A stretch of DNA of 64,000 nucleotides from Emydura subglobosa. Lineage: Eukaryota; Chordata; Testudines; Chelidae. Positions within the stretch are counted from its first letter, which is position 1, and every line of letters begins with the position of its first letter. Location of the stretch: assembly GCA_007922225.1 (NCBI GenBank), contig ML679946.1, forward strand, positions 93,293,313-93,357,312, read 5' to 3'. Below are positions 27,201 through 35,112 of this stretch, piece by piece. The notes beneath the pieces were generated by a model, which was not told the DNA's origin, ran no database searches, and saw nothing but the letters and a program-made list of their open reading frames with translations. Position numbers and translations under genes: made by a program.

Positions 27201-30200
27201 TATTAGTTGATTTGGAGAAGATGGGGATTAATGTGAGAATTGAAAGGTAGGTAAGGAACTGGTTAAAGTGAAGACTACAGCAGGTCATACCGAAAGGAGA
27301 ACTATCAGACTGAAGGTAGGCTACTAGTGGTGTTCCCTCAGGGATCTATTCTGTGACCAATCTTATTTAACATTTTTATTGATGACCTTGGCACAAAAAA
27401 ATGGGAGTGTGATAATGAAATCTGAGGATGACACGAAGTTGGGAGGTATTACCAATACAGAGGAGGACCGGGATACCATACAAGACTATTTTGATGACTT
27501 GGAAAACTGGAGTAATAGAAATATGATGAAATGTAGTAGTGCAAAATGCAAGGTCATGCACTTAGGGACTAAGAACAAGAGTTTCTGTTATAAGCTAGGG
27601 ATGCATCAGTTGAAAATGACAGAGGAGGGCAAAGACATGGGTGTGCTGGCCAATTACAGGATGACCATGAGCTGCCAACATGATGAGGCCATGGAAAATG
27701 CTAATACAATTGTAGGATGCATCAGGGGAAGTATTTGCAGTAGAGATAGGAAAGTGCTATTACCCGTATGCAAGGCACTGGTGAGACCTCACCTTGAATT
27801 CTGTGTGCAAATTCCAGTTTCCCACATTTAAGAAAGATTAATTCAAAATGGAGCAGGTGCAGAAAAGGGCTATTAAGAGGATCGGAGGAATGGAGAACTT
27901 ACCTTACCTGAGGAGACTTAAGGAGCTTGGCTTTTTTAGCCTAACTAAAAAGGAAGGCTGAAGGGAGATATGGTTGCTTTCTATAAATACATCAGAGCAA
28001 TAAACAACAGGGAGGGAGAGGAGTTATTTAAGTTAAGGGCCAATGGTGGCACAACAACAAATAGATATAAACTGACCATGAATGAGTTTAGGCTTGAAAT
28101 TAGATGAAGGTCTCTAACTATCAGAGGAGTGAAGTTCTGAAACAGTGGGGGCAAAAAACCTACCTGGTTTCAAGACTGAGCTTGATCAATTCATGGAAGG
28201 TATGGTATGATAAGATTGCTCAATGGCATATGGCCCATCTGCAACTGCTATAAACAAATATCTCCAGGGGTTGCAGATGGGACACTAGATGGGGAGGGCT
28301 CTGAGTTACTATAAAGAGCTCTTTTTCAGGTGTCTAGCTGATGGGTCTCACCCACATGCTCAGGGTCTAACTGAGTGCCATATTTGAGAATCAGAAAGGA
28401 ATTTTCCCCCAAGTCATATAGACAGAGATCCTAGGCGTGGGGGTTGCCTTCCTCTGCAGCTTGGGGCATGGGTCACTTGCTGGCTTGAACTAGAGTAAAT
28501 GGCAAATTCTCTGTAATGTGAAGTCTTTACATCAAGTTTTGAGGACTTCAGTATCTCATCCAGATGTTATGGGCTATTACATGAGTGGGTGGGTGAGGTT
28601 CTGTGGCCTGTGAGATGCAGGAGGTCAGATTAGATGAGGGTCTCTTCCGGCCTTAATGTCTATGAATAGTAGAAGCCCTAATGTTTGTCATCTAAAACTG
28701 GCCTGGGCTACAAATTTAAAAATTGTTTCTCTACCCTACTTTAAATTACCAGGAATGGAATAATCACCTAATAGGTCTTTTATGATCCTTATTACTACAC
28801 TGATCTTGTGCTCCTGGCTCATTTGAAATCCATTTAAGTTCTTGCAGAACTTAATGCAGAATATCTCGATGCAGAATATCTTATCCTGAGATAATTATTT
28901 ATGGATTTGCAGAAAAAATACTCTGGATTCTATTTGTTTTTCATTTTGATTTGTTGAGCATTACTCAATATTTGCTCTTCTGGAGCTATTACACCAACCT
29001 ATAAGATACACTGTCATCTTCCTCTACTGCCCTGTTGCAGCAGCTCGTGTGTGTGTTTTCACAAATAACTGCACCATAGTGCCCCACCATAGTTGTGCCC
29101 CTTACACTGGTGGTCTTACAGTGCTAGTGTATGGACATAAGTAGAAAACAAAAGGCCATTATTGGTTTTCAGATATTTAAGGAGCATTACAACAATGCTA
29201 AGTTTAAAACCACCAGCGTTGCAACACACTGACGATGTCTAAAGGGAAAGCCAACAGCTCATCATACCAACTTCCTTGATATTCTCTCTTTGTATTCTCT
29301 GAAAGCCAGTGAGATTGCTACCAGTGAAATCTAGCACCAAGCAAAATTAAGTGTGGAAGTTACAGATCTGTACTATGTCTTTCAGTTTCAGTATGTATCC
29401 TTCGAAAACCTTATGGAGATTAGCTTTGTGCTGTGTACTGCACTCTCTGATAATACGGGTATTTAACAACTAACCTTTTCAAGAGGTCATTGTGAAGTGT
29501 GTTTATAGGCTTGAATTATATGAAACGATGACCCAGAGTAGCTTGTTTTGTAACATTGTTTGGCCAAATATAAAGTATCTATCAAATTTGTTTTTAATAT
29601 AAAGCTTCCTCACTTGCCCACATAAAAAACGACATTAAGTTTATCAAAAGATCAAGTGCCAAGTCTTGAAGAATAAGATCTTGACTGTATCAAAGCCAAG
29701 ATTCAGTAAATGCAAGCCATCTGAAACAGAACAAAGAATAGAAAGAGGCATGGACACAAAGTACAGCAGCAGAACCAAATGCAAGTTCAAAATGAATGAA
29801 ATACATGGTCTAAATTCAGCCGTAATATAAGCTGCTTCATTTGACTGCACATGTAAACACTTCGTGTCAGCAATCTGCTTATCCCCATGCCAATGACCCT
29901 TATTCATGCTGAAAACATGCACTTTGCAATAGAATTGATCATTTTAAAAGGTCAAAACATTTTTGAAAGCTTAGCACAGATTTGTATCACATTTTAAGTT
30001 TGCTGGATGTATGAGTCTTACCACTAAAGTAATTTGATAAAGTGCTATTAAATAGCCTTTAGCATGTGGAGTGCATCTCTACTCCAACACTGATACATAA
30101 CTCAAAAGTTCCCGCAGTTAAGATCTAACTTCCTGAGATTAGATGATAATTCATTAACGAAGTATTTTAATAATATTAAAGAAAGTATTTAAAAAACAGT

Positions 30201-32738
30201 AAACTAAAGATATTATACATAAAAGGCAGCTATGCCAAGATATTGCAAGGAACAAATATATTCAGGAAAGTCAATACTTGTAAACTTCAACAATAAAGAA
30301 AAGACAAGATTAGAATTCATTCTTCTTCTAAATTTAACTTTTAAAACTAGTCTTTTCACATTAAAACCAATACAAACAAGATGGCATTGTTTTACCCAAA
30401 AAAGGGGAAATTAAAATAAATATGGAGTAGAGTGCATTTCATATTTGCGCTGTATCAAATATTTTCTCAATATTTCATTTACATATTATTGATTATATTA
30501 TATTATTGATTTATATATATAAAAGGGCAACTCTCTTTGCCCCCAGACTAATAGCATGAGTTTGCTTTTTTCATGTGATTTGCTGCACAGTTGGGAAGTT
30601 AAATATAGCCAGAAGCAAAGCAGTTAAACATGCGCAGCAGCAGCCAATAACACTTACCTGCCATTCATAGCCTATATTATATCATGCAATGTGAAGCAAA
30701 CAAAAAGCAGAAATACTCAAAAGATATGTGAACCTTTCAGGACATTCGGCACTGATCAGGAAAGGAGACTTTTTTCCTTGCTGAAAAATATTGAAGTACT
30801 GCATGTGGATTTGGGTTTTTCCGGTGAACTGCAGGAAGCACTTCTGTGCCAAGTCAAGTTAGGTTCACATGTACCTTTAACATGCTGCTGTTAGAGAGTT
30901 ATGAATGGCTTTTGTGAACTGATTAGCATGATTAGCACACTGAGGATTGTTTCAGTATATACTGGTACAGTGTGGAAGAGGGGATTCACATTCCTACTCA
31001 AATTCTGGAATCTGAAAGCAAGTTTTGGCAAGTCATTCTACGATTTTTTTTAAGTAATAAAGTTTTGAGAGGATTATTTACCTCTATGTACTTAAAAGAA
31101 TGTTTTTTAAGGGATGAATGGATCATTATATGGGCAGGCTCTTCAGCTGTTTTGTAATTAGTGAAGTCTCAAATTTCCAAGGCATAACATGAGGGCAGAT
31201 ATTTGATTTAAAATGCATTACTGCCTATAAAAGGCACAAAAGCATATCAGATCCCTATAGGCAAAGTAATATCAAAAGCCTCATCTAAGACAAATTCATC
31301 CCTAGTTTTTTCTTTTTAAATAAAGACAAGCTTATCTTTGTTTATAGAAATATAGTGGGATATAGACAGTTATTTTACTTTCCACTAGTTCACAAAAGTA
31401 TTCATAACTCAGTCATGCAAAGCGGTTAGAAGGACGGCAAAGTGAAGACATACATTTAGTATGAGACATAAATGCAGTCTACTGCAGGCAAACAGAAATA
31501 GATATATAAAATCATCTTCTCACTTTCAAAATCAAGGAAAAAATTTGGCCCCTGCTCAAGGTCTGTGCATGTCAAAACTTTAAGAAGGTTCCCCATGTTA
31601 AGGTACCTGTCGAGACAAGAATGAGAGAAAAGAGAATATCCCTTTATAAGAAGGAACAGCCCAAATATAGTAGAATGAAGGTGGAGGTGTTGGGGGGAAA
31701 AACCAAACAGTTCCGTCAGACATGAAACCATCCTTCAGTCTCCGCTATGGTGCGAGTTGGTGGAGGGTAACCCCCACCTCCAAGATGTGCAACTGGTGAT
31801 CCTAGAGATGAAATGTGGTTTTCCTGTAAAAAGTGACAGACAGATGTCACCCACATCTTCATAGTCTCTCCTTTGAGAAAGAAGCAGAGTTCCAACTGAA
31901 GGCCTTAAATGAATAGTTTATTCTATCTCACTGTGCCAGTGTCCTGAGCAAGTGTCTGTGCCTTCAAGGGTAAGTATCCTATTTGCAGCATGGCTATTGT
32001 GTTAATGTTGCCACAGACTGTGTTTGATGATGGGTGCAGTAGAGAGGTGGAGAGCTTTATTTTTTTCCTTTACAATTTTGTTAAAGGAGAAACATTATAG
32101 AAAGCTGCATCCAGACACTTTTTTCATTTCAGTTTAATGTGTACAAAAAACAACATGGAACTAAATGTGATCCCAGAGATCCTGTGATCTTTAGGTAGTG
32201 CACCTCACACTTAACAGGTGTAACTCCCAAATTCACTGCCATTCATGACTTCAAGTTCTGGGTACAAACAATACTAGCCCTGCTGTGAATACACAAGTCA
32301 GAATCAGATAGGGATTTTACTGCTCCTTTATATAGGTCTGTAGGGTGCTGCACAACTGCTCACCACATTTCACTAAGGCACACTGACAGAATTTTTCATT
32401 GTAAGGCTACTTGATTTGCAGGCAGATGAAAGGACATCACTGACCACAGAGACCCAAAATGATTAAGCATATGAAAATCAAAAATTACATAGTAGCATGA
32501 TGGTGGCTTGGCTGTACTGAAAAAAAGAAAACAAAACATGCAACCCTTTTTCAAATTGCGGTTTTGCAACTGATAGTCCCCTTTGCCTTCACTGTGGTGA
32601 TGGGTACACGCAATCCTACTGTTACCATTTTAAATGCACCAGCTGTGAAGGGCTGAAAGACTTACTTTCAAAATCCAAGAAAAAATGTGCTGCATTGTGG
32701 TCTATGTCCCTGGTTAGCACTTTAATGAGATTACCCAT
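171..32738 (-). CDS. CYRIB: CYRIB (FAM49B), Rac1-binding regulator of SCAR/WAVE; spliced gene, C-terminal exons off the left edge
   Basis: The protein binds active Rac1 and restrains the SCAR/WAVE actin-nucleation complex at the leading edge (family knowledge). Joined minus-strand exons give residues 1-237 plus two bases of codon 238, 713 coding nt in all, with every junction in phase. The family length is about 324 residues, so roughly 87 C-terminal residues are outside the window. The N-terminus MGNL fits N-myristoylation at Gly2. Residues reported as important for Rac1 binding are present: Lys74, Met147 and the Arg160-Arg161 pair. The stretch starting [14 protein letters not shown] and the [10 protein letters not shown]-terminus match CYRIB rather than its paralogue CYRIA as I recall them. 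Residue 71 is Thr where I recall Ala in mammals. Either first exon (31524-31606 or 32666-32748) can supply the start. The exons read as intact and functional. Confidence 0.95.
251..1825. other. CYRIB intron, no element recognised
   Basis: AT-rich sequence between the exons ending at 250 and starting at 1826 (minus strand). Nothing recognised apart from an A-run near 1030. ORFs here are short and have no family resemblance. Confidence 0.7.
1826..1942 (-). CDS. CYRIB: CYRIB coding exon, residues 173-211
   Basis: Reverse-strand exon of 117 nt (39 codons) from a tatag acceptor to a gtaagc donor, phase 0 at both ends. It begins [15 protein letters not shown] and ends DATTKFVSE. Length and phase let it be skipped without a frameshift, though I see no sign of that. 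Confidence 0.95.
2063..2140 (-). CDS. CYRIB: CYRIB coding exon, residues 147-172, carries the Rac1-contact arginines
   Basis: Reverse-strand exon of 78 nt (26 codons), phase 0 at both ends, with acceptor tttttgtag and donor gtaggt. It begins at Met147 ([15 protein letters not shown]) and ends RINNVP. Arg160-Arg161, reported as key Rac1 contacts in the family, lie here. The intron to the next exon is only 120 bp. Confidence 0.95.
2565..2635 (-). repeat. CR1 3'-end fragment
   Basis: The plus strand reads agggctggaagagacctcaa and then a tctagtccatcc block, which is the reverse complement of the conserved 3' end of sauropsid CR1 elements. It is short and diverged. Confidence 0.5.
2648..2857. mobile_element. 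MITE with GGTCTTGTCTGCAT-type inverted ends (probably Harbinger-related)
   Basis: The left end ggtcttgtctgcattatgg pairs with the reverse complement of the right end (gggcttgtcggcattaggg) with few mismatches over about 25 bp. The 210-bp element has no coding capacity. The flanking triplets TTA and GTA are compatible with a decayed 3-bp target duplication. Confidence 0.7.
3023..3120 (+). repeat. Old SINE-like fragment (same family as 38840-38985)
   Basis: The order of blocks (tattatggtagca, gggctccactgttccaggca, acagtacctgcctgaagagtttaca) follows the copy at 38840-38985. It is a strongly diverged interspersed repeat whose family name I cannot confirm. Confidence 0.45.
4280..4372 (+). repeat. 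MIR-like SINE fragment
   Basis: It contains ttttacagatgaggacatca followed by ttgcccagtgtcacacac and a tggcagtgtctggaatgaaac block, the familiar order of the MIR core and 3' region. It lies about 65 bp from a CYRIB exon donor. Confidence 0.55.
4439..4575 (-). CDS. CYRIB: CYRIB coding exon, residues 101-146
   Basis: Reverse-strand exon of 137 nt (2 + 45 codons). The acceptor has a strong pyrimidine tract (tttttttcttcgtttag) and the donor is gtaaat. It supplies the last two bases of Glu101, then [17 protein letters not shown], the [11 protein letters not shown] helix, and ends FDELK at a codon boundary. Confidence 0.96.
4576..8058. other. CYRIB intron, mostly unique
   Basis: AT-rich intron. 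A short block at about 7246-7310 (gctagattctgcaaaacctt) resembles an old interspersed reptile repeat. Nothing else was recognised, and the ORFs look like chance. Confidence 0.6.
8067..8257. mobile_element. hAT-type MITE
   Basis: Terminal inverted repeats CAGGGGTAGTCAA and TTGACTACCCCTG bound 191 bp. Flanking 8-mers ttctaggg (8059-8066) and ttccaggg (8258-8265) match at 7 of 8 positions, as expected of a hAT 8-bp target duplication. There is no coding capacity. Confidence 0.85.
8343..10265 (-). mobile_element. CR1/L3-type LINE, 5'-truncated
   Basis: Reverse-strand retroposon. Its 3' end corresponds to the aacataagaatagccgtact block near 8345, a very common reptile LINE 3' end. Upstream is reverse-transcriptase coding sequence broken into several frames. 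The recognisable 5' boundary near 10265 lies inside the segment between endonuclease and reverse transcriptase, so the element is 5'-truncated. It lies in the CYRIB intron on the same strand as the gene. Confidence 0.85.
8553..10053 (-). pseudogene. LINE reverse transcriptase remnant
   Basis: Three reverse-strand ORFs read in order. 10053-9691 has [32 protein letters not shown] (RT domains 1-2). 9418-9167 has [11 protein letters not shown] and the catalytic box FADDTKL. 9100-8795 has the C-terminal block [28 protein letters not shown]. 8798-8553 continues to the C-terminus with the VNPWNSLTG block. Frame changes and stops between them show decay. It is a CR1-superfamily LINE polymerase and should be inactive. 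Confidence 0.85.
10307..10412 (-). CDS. CYRIB: CYRIB coding exon, residues 66-101
   Basis: Reverse-strand exon of 106 nt (35 codons + 1), with acceptor ttttcaag and donor gtaagt. It begins [16 protein letters not shown] and ends FYEFSQRL plus the first base of Glu101. Lys74 is here. The donor lies only about 40 bp from the end of a CR1/L3-type LINE. Confidence 0.95.
10413..12629. other. CYRIB intron, no element recognised
   Basis: AT-rich intron with a 25-base A run at 11578-11602. No conserved ORF or repeat family recognised. Confidence 0.6.
11578..11602 (+). repeat. Poly(A) run, 25 bases
   Basis: Uninterrupted A tract in intron sequence. No retroposed body is recognisable on its 5' side, so it is treated as a simple repeat. 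Confidence 0.9.
12630..13445 (+). mobile_element. CR1 3' segment interrupted by a second CR1
   Basis: Plus-strand CR1. It has a block gagaggttattttacctctg, then (after an insertion) ccagttctggtgcccacaaa, a C-terminal RT remnant ([21 protein letters not shown] in 12978-13172), and the 3' end caggaggtcagaccaaatga near 13400. The copy at 21820-22392 shows the uninterrupted order. The polymerase piece is broken. Confidence 0.8.
12745..12988 (+). mobile_element. Nested CR1 3'-end insertion
   Basis: The sequence from ttcgccttcctctgcag to the ggtcccttctggccttaaag end matches 28440-28672, the 3' end of the large CR1 in this window. It splits the older CR1 between tggaat and aatactatgtcc. The copy at 21820 lacks this segment, which establishes the nesting. 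Confidence 0.8.
14268..14606. mobile_element. hAT non-autonomous element with perfect 8-bp target duplication
   Basis: The ends are CAGGGGTGGGGAACCT and AGGTTCCCCACCCCTG, a perfect 16-bp inverted pair. The exact duplicated octamer CTTTAGCG flanks it at 14260-14267 and 14607-14614. The 339-bp interior is very GC- and CpG-rich (runs of gccgcc), unlike the AT-rich intron. The overlapping ORFs on both strands are by-products of that composition. The perfect duplication suggests a fairly recent insertion. Confidence 0.93.
14875..14996 (-). CDS. CYRIB: CYRIB coding exon, residues 25-65
   Basis: Reverse-strand exon of 122 nt, with acceptor ctgtttag and donor gtaaaa. Its first two bases (AT) complete Asn25 after the single A contributed by either first coding exon. 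It then reads [20 protein letters not shown] and ends GAGHEIRE at a codon boundary. The upstream intron is about 16.5 kb and full of repeats. Confidence 0.96.
14997..16123. other. CYRIB intron, no element recognised
   Basis: AT-rich intron. A block near 15525-15560 (gggagcgggaactgta) may be an old SINE 3' end. Nothing else seen. Confidence 0.5.
16124..16794. mobile_element. DNA transposon with TAGGGCTGTCAA ends
   Basis: The left end tagggctgtcaaatgatta and the right end taattgacagccctа-type complement form inverted repeats bounding 671 bp. The outer parts are rich in attaatcatga-like motifs. The middle (about 16345-16730) is GC-rich and contains a short TG/AG microsatellite at 16371-16404. 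If the outer TA is the target duplication, Tc1/mariner-like mobilisation fits; a hAT origin is not excluded. A second partial copy is at 56786-56935. Confidence 0.75.
16371..16404 (+). repeat. (TG)n(AG)n microsatellite
   Basis: A short alternating tract beginning tgtgtctgtgtgtgtgtg and then gagtgagagagag, inside the GC-rich centre of the DNA transposon. Confidence 0.85.
16795..17640. other. CYRIB intron, no element recognised
   Basis: AT-rich intron between two mobile elements. The small ORF at 17078-17260 shows no family resemblance. Confidence 0.6.
17798..17811 (+). repeat. Short (TA)n tract in the left arm of the Penelope-like element
   Basis: Seven TA units. The equivalent position in the right arm holds a (CA)n/(GTACACAC)n tract near 18885-18912, so the two arms have diverged in their microsatellites. 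Confidence 0.8.
17932..18750 (-). pseudogene. Penelope-like GIY-YIG endonuclease domain remnant
   Basis: Open frame 18750-18052 (232 codons). The first dozen or so codons are antisense of the inverted arm. A Cys/His cluster [12 protein letters not shown] is at about residues 131-142. The GIY-YIG core follows: NVIYAIMC (169-176), MYIGQT (183-188), [12 protein letters not shown], and [12 protein letters not shown] with a plausible catalytic Glu at about 214. An in-frame TAA after VAIFL cuts the frame, but the same frame continues ([20 protein letters not shown]) to a stop at 17934-17932. The domain introduces the nick for target-primed integration in this class. It is decayed and has no RT, so inactive. 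Confidence 0.85.
19690..20535. repeat. Unclassified purine-rich interspersed repeat, possibly LTR-like
   Basis: About 850 bp of purine-rich, GC-richer sequence (ggcaggagcaggctgg, agaagctgggtggagag) with a TATA-like gtataaagag near 19810. Composition and layout recall long-terminal-repeat-type sequence. No matching second copy and no clear ends were found in this window. ORFs inside lack any family resemblance. Confidence 0.4.
20536..21819. other. Intron, with a possible old L2-like LINE remnant
   Basis: Mostly unique. The part from about 21097 to 21560 reads on the plus strand with a SQWLPF block followed by a region resembling the RLWNSLP block of L2 polymerases in broken frames. The match is by eye and weak. 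Confidence 0.3.
21820..22392 (+). mobile_element. CR1 3' segment, uninterrupted
   Basis: It runs from cttgggatgcataaacagtgg through gagaggttattttacctcta and ccagttctggtgcccacaat to ggtcccttctggccttggaa. It is the same family as 12630-13445. The polymerase C-terminus is broken by small deletions. Confidence 0.85.
22890..22927 (+). repeat. (GT)n(GC)n alternating purine-pyrimidine tract
   Basis: About 38 bp of strictly alternating gtgtgt, gcgcgc and gcatgcatgc units near the estimated 5' end of the CR1. Such tracts can adopt Z-DNA. Confidence 0.85.
23343..23893 (+). pseudogene. CR1 ORF1 remnant with SGNH-esterase-like domain
   Basis: Two overlapping frames. 23343-23534 is charged and coiled-coil-like. 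23525-23893 reads [15 protein letters not shown], then [23 protein letters not shown] and [12 protein letters not shown], the block order of the ORF1 esterase of CR1 elements. The usual GDS serine position is Phe (GDF), so the nucleophile is lost. The frame change between the two ORFs is another break. Confidence 0.75.
24300..24656 (+). pseudogene. CR1 endonuclease domain, N-terminal part
   Basis: The translated sequence contains [19 protein letters not shown] followed by TET, stop, then KSSHDQ, the expected start of the apurinic endonuclease. A small ORF (from 24505) continues [20 protein letters not shown]. It ends at the hAT insertion at 24657. Confidence 0.7.
24657..25607. mobile_element. 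hAT non-autonomous element nested in CR1
   Basis: The ends TAGAGCCCTGCA and TGCAGGGCTCTA are inverted. Flanking octamers cccccagg (24649-24656) and cccccaag (25608-25615) match at 7 of 8 positions. The 951-bp element has tccgca motifs clustered near both ends (near 24690, 24730, 24761, 25524, 25564 and 25585). The GC-rich middle contains a duplicated block of about 85 bp (agctttgatgggctggg at about 25120 and 25424). ORFs on both strands show no transposase resemblance. Confidence 0.85.
25616..25940 (+). pseudogene. CR1 endonuclease domain, C-terminal part
   Basis: It resumes after the hAT insertion. The frame from about 25745 reads [20 protein letters not shown] then LILANSEDL, the C-terminal blocks of the CR1 endonuclease. 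A short duplication around an AT-rich insert (25657-25760) interrupts it. Confidence 0.7.
25657..25760 (+). repeat. AT-rich insert flanked by an 18-bp duplication
   Basis: attacgggagactttaat occurs at 25658 and again at about 25743. Between the copies is an AT-rich stretch including (AAT)n. The piece is a small duplication-insertion inside the endonuclease frame. Confidence 0.8.
25947..26199. mobile_element. MITE nested in CR1 (Harbinger-like end)
   Basis: It begins aggctatgtacacactat. The interior has the block gggagagcttctcccgccaa and ends near gctacagcggcgcagctg. The CR1 endonuclease frame stops at its left edge and CR1 sequence resumes after about 26200. The right terminal repeat is degraded. 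Confidence 0.65.
26595..27831 (+). pseudogene. CR1 reverse transcriptase remnant
   Basis: 26595-26894 reads [18 protein letters not shown] and [19 protein letters not shown] (RT N-terminal blocks). Broken frames follow to about 27375 with an [11 protein letters not shown] match. 27379-27831 has SEDDTKLGG, where the polymerase box is normally ADDTKLGG, then [14 protein letters not shown] and [13 protein letters not shown]. Several in-frame stops and shifts make it inactive. Confidence 0.85.
28680..31523. other. CYRIB intron, no element recognised
   Basis: AT-rich intron between the CR1 and the proximal first coding exon. No repeat family, conserved ORF or RNA gene recognised. Confidence 0.6.
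31524..31606 (-). CDS. CYRIB: CYRIB first coding exon, proximal alternative ([15 protein letters not shown] form)
   Basis: Reverse-strand exon of 83 nt. The acceptor ends gacag, followed by a 10-nt leader, ATG at 31596-31594, then 24 codons plus one base, with donor gtgaga. It encodes [18 protein letters not shown] then FFLDFE, the N-terminus I recall for the human reference CYRIB protein. An internal acceptor before the ATG means the 5' UTR continues in an upstream exon. Confidence 0.95.
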
Positions 32739-32748
32739 GCCAGCAAAC
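32666..32748 (-). CDS. CYRIB: CYRIB first coding exon, distal alternative ([15 protein letters not shown] form)
   Basis: Reverse-strand exon of 83 nt with the same layout as the proximal one: acceptor tttttag, 10-nt leader, ATG at 32738-32736, 24 codons plus one base, donor gtaagt. It encodes [18 protein letters not shown] then FFLDFE. Fourteen of 24 residues match the proximal version; the differences are residue 5 and residues 10-18. I recall this N-terminus from a mammalian CYRIB isoform. It would join exon 14875-14996 in the same phase. Confidence 0.92.
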
Positions 32749-34597
32749 CTAAAAATAAAAATGGCAAAATCATTTAGTTCCAATAATTGTTTCCTTTTTT
32801 AAGCAGAGCCTGGGGTCCAGTTAGGGCTGGCTCCTTTGTGGTTTCACACATGTGCTGATTCACCAACTTGTGGCTTGGACAGTGCTAATACGCACTTTGT
32901 GCAAGTGCTATTCCACTCTTCTCTTCTTAGAAAGAAGTGGTTAATGAAAAACAAGGTGGCAATTATACAGAAAAGCTAAATTCTGCCATTATTGAAAACA
33001 TTTGTATCCAACTATGAAAGAGCAAGGAATAATCTTAGCATTGTGGTTGCTTAATGCTGAGTGGTATGTGATTTTGTAGTAATTGCAGTGGGGTGGTCAC
33101 AGCTACATCACAGACTGGGTTGAATCATGGTTTCCATTATAAATATAATTTTCTCCATCCCTCTAAAATTCAGAAGAAATGGAATTTTGGCTAGAAAACT
33201 GGTAGGAGTAGTCTGTAGTAAAGGACAATTTTCTCACCAAAACTGAAATTAAATTGACAAGCCATGTGTAAATTAAACTTTATTCCCCCCAAATATGAGC
33301 TAATCGTATTTCAAAAGTTCTTCTTATGCTTTTCTGCCGCATCTTAGCTAAAACAAATAGAAAGTGAGAGAAAGATTAATTGTGGTTTGTTAGATTCATC
33401 TAGTTGAGACATAAATAAATCCATATGACAAAACCTCAAACATTACCAGCAAATTTTAAAAGTAATTAAATGATTAAGTAGGAATGCCAGAATGGCACAT
33501 CCAGCCTTTTCAAAGCATATCAGTAGTTCTGAGACCAACATATAGCTCACCATCACCAGCTTGCAAACATGCTTTGGAGCAAGATCTGCAGAACAGCAAC
33601 AAGTATGAGCCATCGTAAATTCAATGGGGTGCTTTAACAATGCTGCCACTTCAAGGCCAAATGCTAAAACACTCACTATCAGAACTAGCCCATCCCAGAA
33701 GCTTCACTAAAGTAAACCATGTGAGATGTGGATTTCAAGCACTTAAAAATAAAAATGTTAAATTAAGCACATATCAATAGTCTAACTTATGGATTCAAAT
33801 GGAAGGAGCCAAGAATCAAGTTGATTAATCTGGAATTCAGTGGGTGCATTGCTATAAAATCACAGCAATCCACTGTTTTTCCACTAAGGTGCTTTGATTT
33901 CTTTACTCATTACAGCAATGCTTATTTGGAGAAGGAAAGCACAAGACCATTCATTCTGAATTTGTGACACGTGGAGTACGTGATTGCAGTTAAGCAAAAC
34001 AATGGATCTCATGGTGCCAAACTACTTGGAATCAGGATAAGGAATTGGTGTCATTTGGGAAGAAGTCAACTAAAGACACTGGAAGCAGAGCCACTCACTA
34101 CTCTTGTCCATCTGATTAGCTAGTACCCCAGAATGGATCACATGATCTGAGAAGCACTGAGGGGAAATTAATCCAAAACATGCAGATAGGACATAGATGT
34201 TTTCTAGAAGCTGTACTTAGATTGTTTTGTTCATTCAGGGGATAACAAAGCAACTCAGAAACCATTTACAAGAAAGTCAGACAAAAGACAGGCAATAACA
34301 AAATTGTTGGACAGTAATGAGAAAATGTCTCTCCATAGCTAACGTTTTATACATGATGCCTAATTTTAGCTCCTCTCTAAAGTCCTCAAAAAAACATCAT
34401 CTGCATTTCATATATAGGATGCCTGATCCATATTTCTGCAATATAGGACTGAGAGGACAAATATGTGATAATAATCATTTGACAATTCTCCCTATCCGTT
34501 TTACCATAGACCTCATTTCAAAATACAGCTTATCCTAGAAACTCTGAATGAAGTTTATTTTTAAGATCTCAGCAAGATATAGTACACAAGACCAACA
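32749..34597. other. Upstream of distal first coding exon, no element recognised
   Basis: Unique AT-rich sequence, presumably intron between 5' UTR exons and the coding exons. No CpG-rich promoter-like stretch is seen. Confidence 0.5.
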
Positions 34598-35112
34598 ACG
34601 GGAGCAGTGGGGGCAAAAAACCTAATTGGCTTCAAGACTGAGCTTGATAAATTTATGGAAGGGATAGCATGAAGACACAGGCTACATGCCATTGTATGCA
34701 ATCTGTGACTGCTAGTGGCAAATATCCCCAATGGCTAGTGATAGGACACTAAATGGGGAGGGCTCTGAGCTACTGTAGAGGATTCTTTCCCAGATGTCTT
34801 GCCAAAATGTTCAGGATCCAACTGACCACCATATTTGGGGACGGGAAGGAATTTCCCCCGGCTCAGATTGGCAGAGACTCGGGGGCTTTTCTTCTTCCTC
34901 TGATGCATGGGGCATGGGTCACTTGCAGGCTGAAACTAGAGTAAATGTTGGATTCTCTGTAACTCAAAATCTTTAAATCAGGACTTCAGTAACTCAGCAA
35001 GAGGCTAGGTTACAGGAGTGGGTGGGCAAGGTTCTGTGGCCTCGAATGTGCAGAAGGTCACAATAGATGATCATAATGGTCCCTTCTGGCCTTAAAGTCT
35101 AGGAATCTAAAA
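34598..35112 (+). mobile_element. CR1 3'-end copy
   Basis: It runs from cagtgggggcaaaaaaccta to ggtcccttctggccttaaag and matches 28150-28672 of the large CR1 block for block, with small deletions. Confidence 0.85.

Larger units (their letters stand above)
22790..28672 (+). mobile_element. Nearly complete but decayed CR1 LINE carrying two nested DNA transposons
   Basis: In order on the plus strand: a leader-like segment from about 22790, ORF1 remnants (23343-23893), apurinic endonuclease remnants (about 24300-24656 and 25616-25940), reverse transcriptase remnants (26595-27831), and a 3' region ending ggccttaatgtctatgaata at about 28672. A 951-bp hAT element and a roughly 250-bp MITE interrupt the endonuclease region. 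The 5' boundary is an estimate. Numerous stops and frame changes show it is dead. It is antisense to CYRIB in the long intron upstream of exon 14875-14996. Confidence 0.85.
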
